Assembly (NCBI GenBank): GCA_009646425.1
Contig: WJBW01000002.1
Location: forward strand, 186,001-250,000
DNA: 64,000 nucleotides
Direction of reading: 5' to 3'
Origin: Burkholderiales bacterium LSUCC0115
GTDB taxonomy: Bacteria; Pseudomonadota; Gammaproteobacteria; Burkholderiales; Burkholderiaceae_A
The notes under the pieces: model-generated
Databases searched by the model: none
The model's input: only the letters and a program-made list of their open reading frames with translations
What the model was told of the DNA's origin: nothing
Shown: positions 60,262 through 64,000 of the stretch, piece after piece
Numbering within the stretch: position 1 is the first letter of the stretch
Layout: the number at the start of each line of letters is the position of its first letter
Position numbers and translations under genes: made by a program

Positions 60262-61639
60262 CAAGGCACGTCAGGCCCAGGCGCAGCAAGCTCCCTCTGA
60301 TCTCTTCAAAGCGGCTGCAGATCTCTACCTAGACATCGATTCATCTGGCGTCATCCGCCAGGCCAGTTCTGGCCTCCAGGATCTACCCGCGATGGGACAA
60401 GACTGGATCGGACGCAACTGGCTGGACACCGTGACCAGCGAGAGTCGCGTCAAGATTCAGGAAATGCTGACCGAGGCCAAGCAGACGGGACGTCCAACAC
60501 GCTGGCGCCATATCAACCACGTTCTCAAAGACCAGACTGAGTTTCCGGTCCTCTACTCCCTGGTCCAGAGCCCAACCGACGATCGTCTAACCGCCATTGG
60601 TCGAGACCTGCGCGCCATGGCCTCCTTGCAATCCAGGCTGCTTCAAGCCCAACAGATGCTCGAGCAGGACTATCTGAGAATGCGGTCGATTGAGAACCAA
60701 TATCGGACCCTGTTCGATCTCATCCGCGATCCAATCCTGATGATCGAAGGTCGGCACGGCCGTATCCTGGAATCCAACAAAGCCAGTCAGACGTTCTTTG
60801 GCCTGTCTGGCGGGCAACTTCTGGACAAGAAACTGGAGACCTTGGTGAGCGCGCCGTCTCTGGGCGCCTTTAATCAAGTCCTGCGCGAAGTGGATGGGTC
60901 CGGACGATCTGGACAAGCCAGCCTTCGATTTGGACAGCACAAACAAAAGTCCACCGTTCATGTGGCACACCTTCGGCACGAAAACGAAACGGCGTTCCTG
61001 CTGCGCATCGACACCCATTCACAGCCCAATGGACAGGGTGTAGACCACCATCTGCTCCAAGAGACGCTTTCTCTCATGACCGACGGCTTGGTGATCACCG
61101 ACCGCAGGGGCATCATTCTGCATGCCAACCCGGCCTTTGCCCAGATCATCCACTTGCCTCACCATGGGCAGGTGCTGGGTGAGCCCATCAGCCGTTGGCT
61201 TGGGCGAGCCAACACCGACTTCCAGGTCCTGATCAACGGCCTACAGCAGGGCGGCGTGGTGAGACTCTTTTCCACTCAACTGGTGTCGGACGCGGGTGCC
61301 GCCATCCCAGCGGAGATATCGGGTATTAGCCTGCCGCAGGACAAAGAGCCTCTCTTTGCCTTCACCATCCGAGACACCGGACGACGTCTTCAACCCCAAC
61401 CAGCCCAGGCCAGTGGACTGGGACGATCTCACGAAGATCTCTCTGACCTGGTGGGTCGCATGCCCCTCAAGGAAATCGTCGGCGAGACGGTCGACCTGAT
61501 CGAAAAACTATGCATTGAGGCCGCGCTCAAGCTCACCAAGAACAACCGGGCATCTGCCGCGGACATGCTGGGCCTCTCCAGGCAGAGCCTGTACGTCAAG
61601 ATGCGTCGCTTCGGCCTGGATCGCGGCGACCTTCAGTAA
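60245..61639 (+). CDS. ppsR: PpsR/CrtJ photosynthesis repressor
   Basis: A 464-residue DNA-binding repressor of bch, crt and puc genes under oxygen. An N-terminal PAS-like domain (about 18-120), a Gln/Leu-rich helix (SLQSRLLQAQQMLEQDYLRM), PAS1 (about 155-260), PAS2 (about 275-385) and a Fis-type helix-turn-helix (NNRASAADMLGLSRQSLYVKMRRFGL) follow in order. The only cysteine is C423, just before the helix-turn-helix, equivalent to the redox-active C424/C420 of Rhodobacter proteins; the second cysteine used there for a disulfide is absent. GTG at 60245 within the end of aerR is the best start. Confidence 0.92.
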   Translation: MPKSSNKARQAQAQQAPSDLFKAAADLYLDIDSSGVIRQASSGLQDLPAMGQDWIGRNWLDTVTSESRVKIQEMLTEAKQTGRPTRWRHINHVLKDQTEFPVLYSLVQSPTDDRLTAIGRDLRAMASLQSRLLQAQQMLEQDYLRMRSIENQYRTLFDLIRDPILMIEGRHGRILESNKASQTFFGLSGGQLLDKKLETLVSAPSLGAFNQVLREVDGSGRSGQASLRFGQHKQKSTVHVAHLRHENETAFLLRIDTHSQPNGQGVDHHLLQETLSLMTDGLVITDRRGIILHANPAFAQIIHLPHHGQVLGEPISRWLGRANTDFQVLINGLQQGGVVRLFSTQLVSDAGAAIPAEISGISLPQDKEPLFAFTIRDTGRRLQPQPAQASGLGRSHEDLSDLVGRMPLKEIVGETVDLIEKLCIEAALKLTKNNRASAADMLGLSRQSLYVKMRRFGLDRGDLQ

Positions 61640-61657
61640 TTGCCCAAGGGCCAGCAG

Positions 61658-62353
61658 ATGAGTGCCACGGCCATCGCCATCCTGGTTCGCTGGCAGCCTC
61701 AACACCTGTTGTGGGGACTCATGCGCTTGCCCCTGGCGGTCATCAGGCCCCCGCATCGCATCGGGTCCGACCATGGGTTGCTGTTTCAGAAATTTCTCGG
61801 CAGCGGCGACGAGGGCGGCTTTCAGCTCAAGCCGAGTCTGGACCATCAAGCCTGGTTCGGAGTCTTCCAATCCAGATCACAAGCCGATGCGTTTATCAGC
61901 CACAGCCCCATGGTTCAGCATTATCAAGAACGCAGCCGAGACTGCCTGACGCTCACCTTACAGGCCTATCAATCGCGTGGGTCTTGGTCCGGGTTCTCCG
62001 TCGAGGCCACAGCGGACAGGCCGGACTCTGGACCGGTGGTCTCACTCACACGGGCCAGTATTCGACCTGGCAAAGCGGCGGACTTCTGGCGTCAATCACC
62101 AGCCGCTGAGACCGACTTAGAACGAGCAGAGGGTTGCGAGCTGGCCATGGGGCTTGGAGAAATGCCGGTCTTTCGACAGGCCACCCTCAGCCTGTGGCAG
62201 CAAGAGTCATCCCTTGTTCAGTATGCGCAGACCGGCGCCCATCAACGCGCCATTGCGGCCGCCTACGGCCGGCATTTCTTCTCTGAATCCATGTTCACGC
62301 GTTTTCGTTTGCTGCAAGCACGGGGTCAATGGAAGGGGCGATCCTATGACTAG
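61658..62353 (+). CDS. crtA: Spheroidene monooxygenase CrtA
   Basis: A 231-residue haem-dependent, O2-using enzyme that inserts the 2-keto group, turning spheroidene into spheroidenone (and hydroxyspheroidene likewise). Family stretches: GLLFQKFLGSGDEGGFQLKPSLDHQAWFGVFQ-like sequence near 43-75, FSVEATADRPDSGPVVSLTRASIRPGKA near 113-140, and FRQATLSLWQ. ATG at 61658 has AAGGG 7 nt upstream. It starts 18 nt after the ppsR stop and its stop overlaps the crtD start, so the regulators and carotenoid genes may share transcripts. Confidence 0.93.
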   Translation: MSATAIAILVRWQPQHLLWGLMRLPLAVIRPPHRIGSDHGLLFQKFLGSGDEGGFQLKPSLDHQAWFGVFQSRSQADAFISHSPMVQHYQERSRDCLTLTLQAYQSRGSWSGFSVEATADRPDSGPVVSLTRASIRPGKAADFWRQSPAAETDLERAEGCELAMGLGEMPVFRQATLSLWQQESSLVQYAQTGAHQRAIAAAYGRHFFSESMFTRFRLLQARGQWKGRSYD

Positions 62354-63920
62354 TCACGCACGGTCCCAAAGGGTCGCTGTGATTGGTGGCGGGATCGGCG
62401 GCCTGACGGCAGCCTATGACCTGGCCCAGGCCGGGCATCGGGTAACCCTCTTTGAGCAGCAAGCCGCACCGGGGGGCAAGATTCACCAGGAGCAGGTTCT
62501 GGGCCAGGGCATCGACAGTGGTCCGACGGTCATGACCATGCGTTGGGTCTTTGATGACCTGCTCGCACCATCTGGGCGACAGCTTGAGGACCTGGTTGAT
62601 CTGCAGCCGCTAGACGTTCTGGCCCGTCACCATTGGCCAGATGGCAGCCGACTGGATCTCTACACCGACCTCGAAAAAAGCAGGCAGGCGATCTTGGCGT
62701 TCGCCGGTCAGAGCGAGGCAGCGGCCTTCGGGCACTTCATGCAGCAGGCACAAGCGGTCTATCACCGACTGGAGCCCATCTACATGCGAGGTGAGCGGCC
62801 AAGCTTCCTGGGACTGACGCGCTCATTGGGTCCTGCAGGCCTTGCCATGCTCACGCGACTCGGGCCTCTGCAGAGCCTGGCACAACACCTGGAGCGCCGG
62901 TTCAGGGATCCGCGCCTTCAACAACTCTTTGCCCGGTATGCCACCTACTGCGGTGGATCCCCATGGCAGGCGCCTGCCACCCTCTTGCTCATTGCCTATG
63001 TCGAGCTACGCGGTGTCTGGGCGATGTCAGGCGGGATGCAGGCGCTGGCACAAGCCATGGCCAAGGCCGTTGAAGAGCTGGGTGGCAAGATCCAATATCG
63101 AATGCAGGTCCAACAGATCCTGGAATACAAGCAGCGTGCCTGCGGCCTGCTGGCGGGCCCGCCTGGTGAGACAGCCGAGCGATACGACTTTGATGCAGTG
63201 GTCTTCAATGGAGACATTGGCCTGCTGAAGACCTCCTCGCTACTCCCCCCAGATCGCCGACAGATCCCAAGCCATCAATGCACCCCCAGCTCCCTGTCGG
63301 CGATGACCTGGTCCGGTGTCTTCCGCGCCGAGGGTTTCGGGCTTCAGTACCACAACGTTTTTTTTCAAGATCACTACATGGATGAGTTCACTGCCATCTT
63401 TCGTCATCGCCGGATGCCTGAGCGACCCACAGTCTATGTCTGTGCCCAGGATCGACTGGCCGGTCGCGCCGGGCAGAGTACCGATGACCAGATGCAAGAA
63501 AAAATCTTCATGCTCATCAATGCCCCAGCCTGCGAGGCCAGCCGCAGCGCCTTCCCACCAGAGGAGATCGAGCAATGCCAAGAACGGGTTTTATCTCGCC
63601 TGGCCCAGTCGGGCTTGAAGCTATCGATGCAGGCCCCCATGACCATCAAAACACCTTCGGATTTTGGTCAGCGCTTTCCGGGCTCCAAGGGCGCCCTCTA
63701 TGGCCGAGCACCACACGGCTGGCTGTCAGTCTTTCACAGAGCCTCGAGCCGCGGCCCAATGCCGGGGCTCTACCTGGCCGGGGGGACGGTTCATCCGGGC
63801 GCGGGAGTGCCGATGGCCGCTCTGTCGGGTCGTTTGGCGGCCGCCTGCCTGATGGAAGACCTTGCTTCGACCAGATCGTCCCGTCGGGTGGTTATCTCTG
63901 GTGGTATGTCGATGGCCTAA
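62346..63920 (+). CDS. crtD: 1-hydroxycarotenoid 3,4-desaturase CrtD
   Basis: A 524-residue FAD-dependent desaturase of the CrtI superfamily. The dinucleotide motif VAVIGGGIGGLTAAYDLAQ begins at about residue 10. GIDSGPTVMTMRWVFDDLL, RYATYCGGSPWQAPATLL and the C-terminal LAGGTVHPGAGVPMAALSGRLAA favour CrtD (hydroxyneurosporene/methoxyneurosporene dehydrogenase) over the phytoene desaturase CrtI. The GGAAGGGG ribosome site precedes ATG 62346, which overlaps the end of crtA. Its 3' end overlaps the start of crtC in another frame. A longer frame starting inside crtA is not supported. Confidence 0.92.
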   Translation: MTSHARSQRVAVIGGGIGGLTAAYDLAQAGHRVTLFEQQAAPGGKIHQEQVLGQGIDSGPTVMTMRWVFDDLLAPSGRQLEDLVDLQPLDVLARHHWPDGSRLDLYTDLEKSRQAILAFAGQSEAAAFGHFMQQAQAVYHRLEPIYMRGERPSFLGLTRSLGPAGLAMLTRLGPLQSLAQHLERRFRDPRLQQLFARYATYCGGSPWQAPATLLLIAYVELRGVWAMSGGMQALAQAMAKAVEELGGKIQYRMQVQQILEYKQRACGLLAGPPGETAERYDFDAVVFNGDIGLLKTSSLLPPDRRQIPSHQCTPSSLSAMTWSGVFRAEGFGLQYHNVFFQDHYMDEFTAIFRHRRMPERPTVYVCAQDRLAGRAGQSTDDQMQEKIFMLINAPACEASRSAFPPEEIEQCQERVLSRLAQSGLKLSMQAPMTIKTPSDFGQRFPGSKGALYGRAPHGWLSVFHRASSRGPMPGLYLAGGTVHPGAGVPMAALSGRLAAACLMEDLASTRSSRRVVISGGMSMA

Positions 63921-64000
63921 GCGACTGCGGCCAACACGGCATCACGATCATTGTTTTTGTAGGCAGTGTCTTTTCGCCTTACTACCGATCGGCACACCGT
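63845..64000 (+). CDS. crtC: Acyclic carotenoid 1,2-hydratase CrtC (partial, 5' end only)
   Basis: I translated the frame that continues past the crtD stop to the window edge. From 63866 it reads FDQIVPSGGYLWWYVDGLSD, then a stretch ending GSVFSPYYRSAHR, the conserved start of CrtC, which hydrates the terminal double bond of neurosporene/lycopene-type carotenoids. The gene overlaps the end of crtD by at least 55 nt. No ATG, GTG or TTG was found in this frame for about 60 codons upstream; the listed start is a CTG at 63845 as placeholder. Either a rare start is used or an indel hides the true start. Confidence 0.75.
   Translation, partial: MPDGRPCFDQIVPSGGYLWWYVDGLSDCGQHGITIIVFVGSVFSPYYRSAHR

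Noticed and set aside
62154-62345. 64-codon upstream extension of crtD
   Set aside because: It lies within crtA in another frame and has no FAD-protein features; the FAD motif begins just after ATG 62346, which has a strong ribosome site.

Overview
The window looks like chromosomal DNA of a purple (bacteriochlorophyll-a) betaproteobacterium, probably of the Burkholderiales. Two kinds of evidence support this. First, there are lineage-typical housekeeping neighbourhoods such as metG–DUF3460–scpA, a LEA14-type lipoprotein, and an FNR/hemN pair. Second, the right-hand third is part of a photosynthesis gene cluster carrying spheroidene-pathway carotenoid genes. Genes are tightly packed, many with 1-4 nt start/stop overlaps. 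There is no rRNA, tRNA, CRISPR array, insertion sequence or phage signature that I can support, and no gene-free stretch longer than about 240 nt.

Left part (1-18.6 kb): a partial hemN is divergent from fnr, with an FNR box between them. Two small membrane-protein genes (DUF2062, DUF2721) follow. Next comes a minus-strand TRAP transporter operon (dctP, hairpin, dctQ, dctM, amidase, 65-residue membrane peptide), an lrgA-lrgB pair, an RND efflux pump with a lipoprotein adaptor, a DUF423 protein and a complete yejABEF-type peptide ABC importer.

Middle part (18.7-36.2 kb): fabI, an orphan SenB-like selenosugar synthase, thyA-folA, dcd, metG (short form), DUF3460, scpA, murB, yaaA, a LEA-type lipoprotein, a cation/proton antiporter and a type II haloacid dehalogenase. 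A four-gene Anbu module follows: ancestral proteasome-like protease, transglutaminase, alpha-E protein and circularly permuted ATP-grasp ligase. rlmJ and isocitrate lyase close this part.

36.4-43.9 kb: a six-gene ABC export operon consisting of a SUMF1-fold protein without the catalytic cysteines, a membrane fusion protein, an ATPase, two MacB/FtsX-type permeases and a large YbbP-type permease. It is followed on the + strand by a dienelactone-hydrolase-family gene and a previously uncalled 47-residue membrane peptide.

44.9-64 kb: photosynthesis cluster. The minus-strand superoperon bchF-N-B-H-L-M-lhaA-puhA-puhB-puhC-acsF-puhE encodes most of the route from Mg insertion to chlorophyllide, plus the reaction-centre H subunit and assembly factors. 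Divergently, aerR-ppsR-crtA-crtD-crtC(partial) encode the cobalamin-binding antirepressor, the redox/light repressor and spheroidenone-type carotenoid enzymes. The bchF-aerR gap holds two perfect TGT-N12-ACA PpsR boxes and recognisable sigma-70 promoters, so the repressor encoded here probably controls both arms. O2-requiring steps (AcsF, CrtA) sit beside O2-sensitive ones (BchLNB, HemN, FNR), which suggests an organism making pigment across changing oxygen levels.
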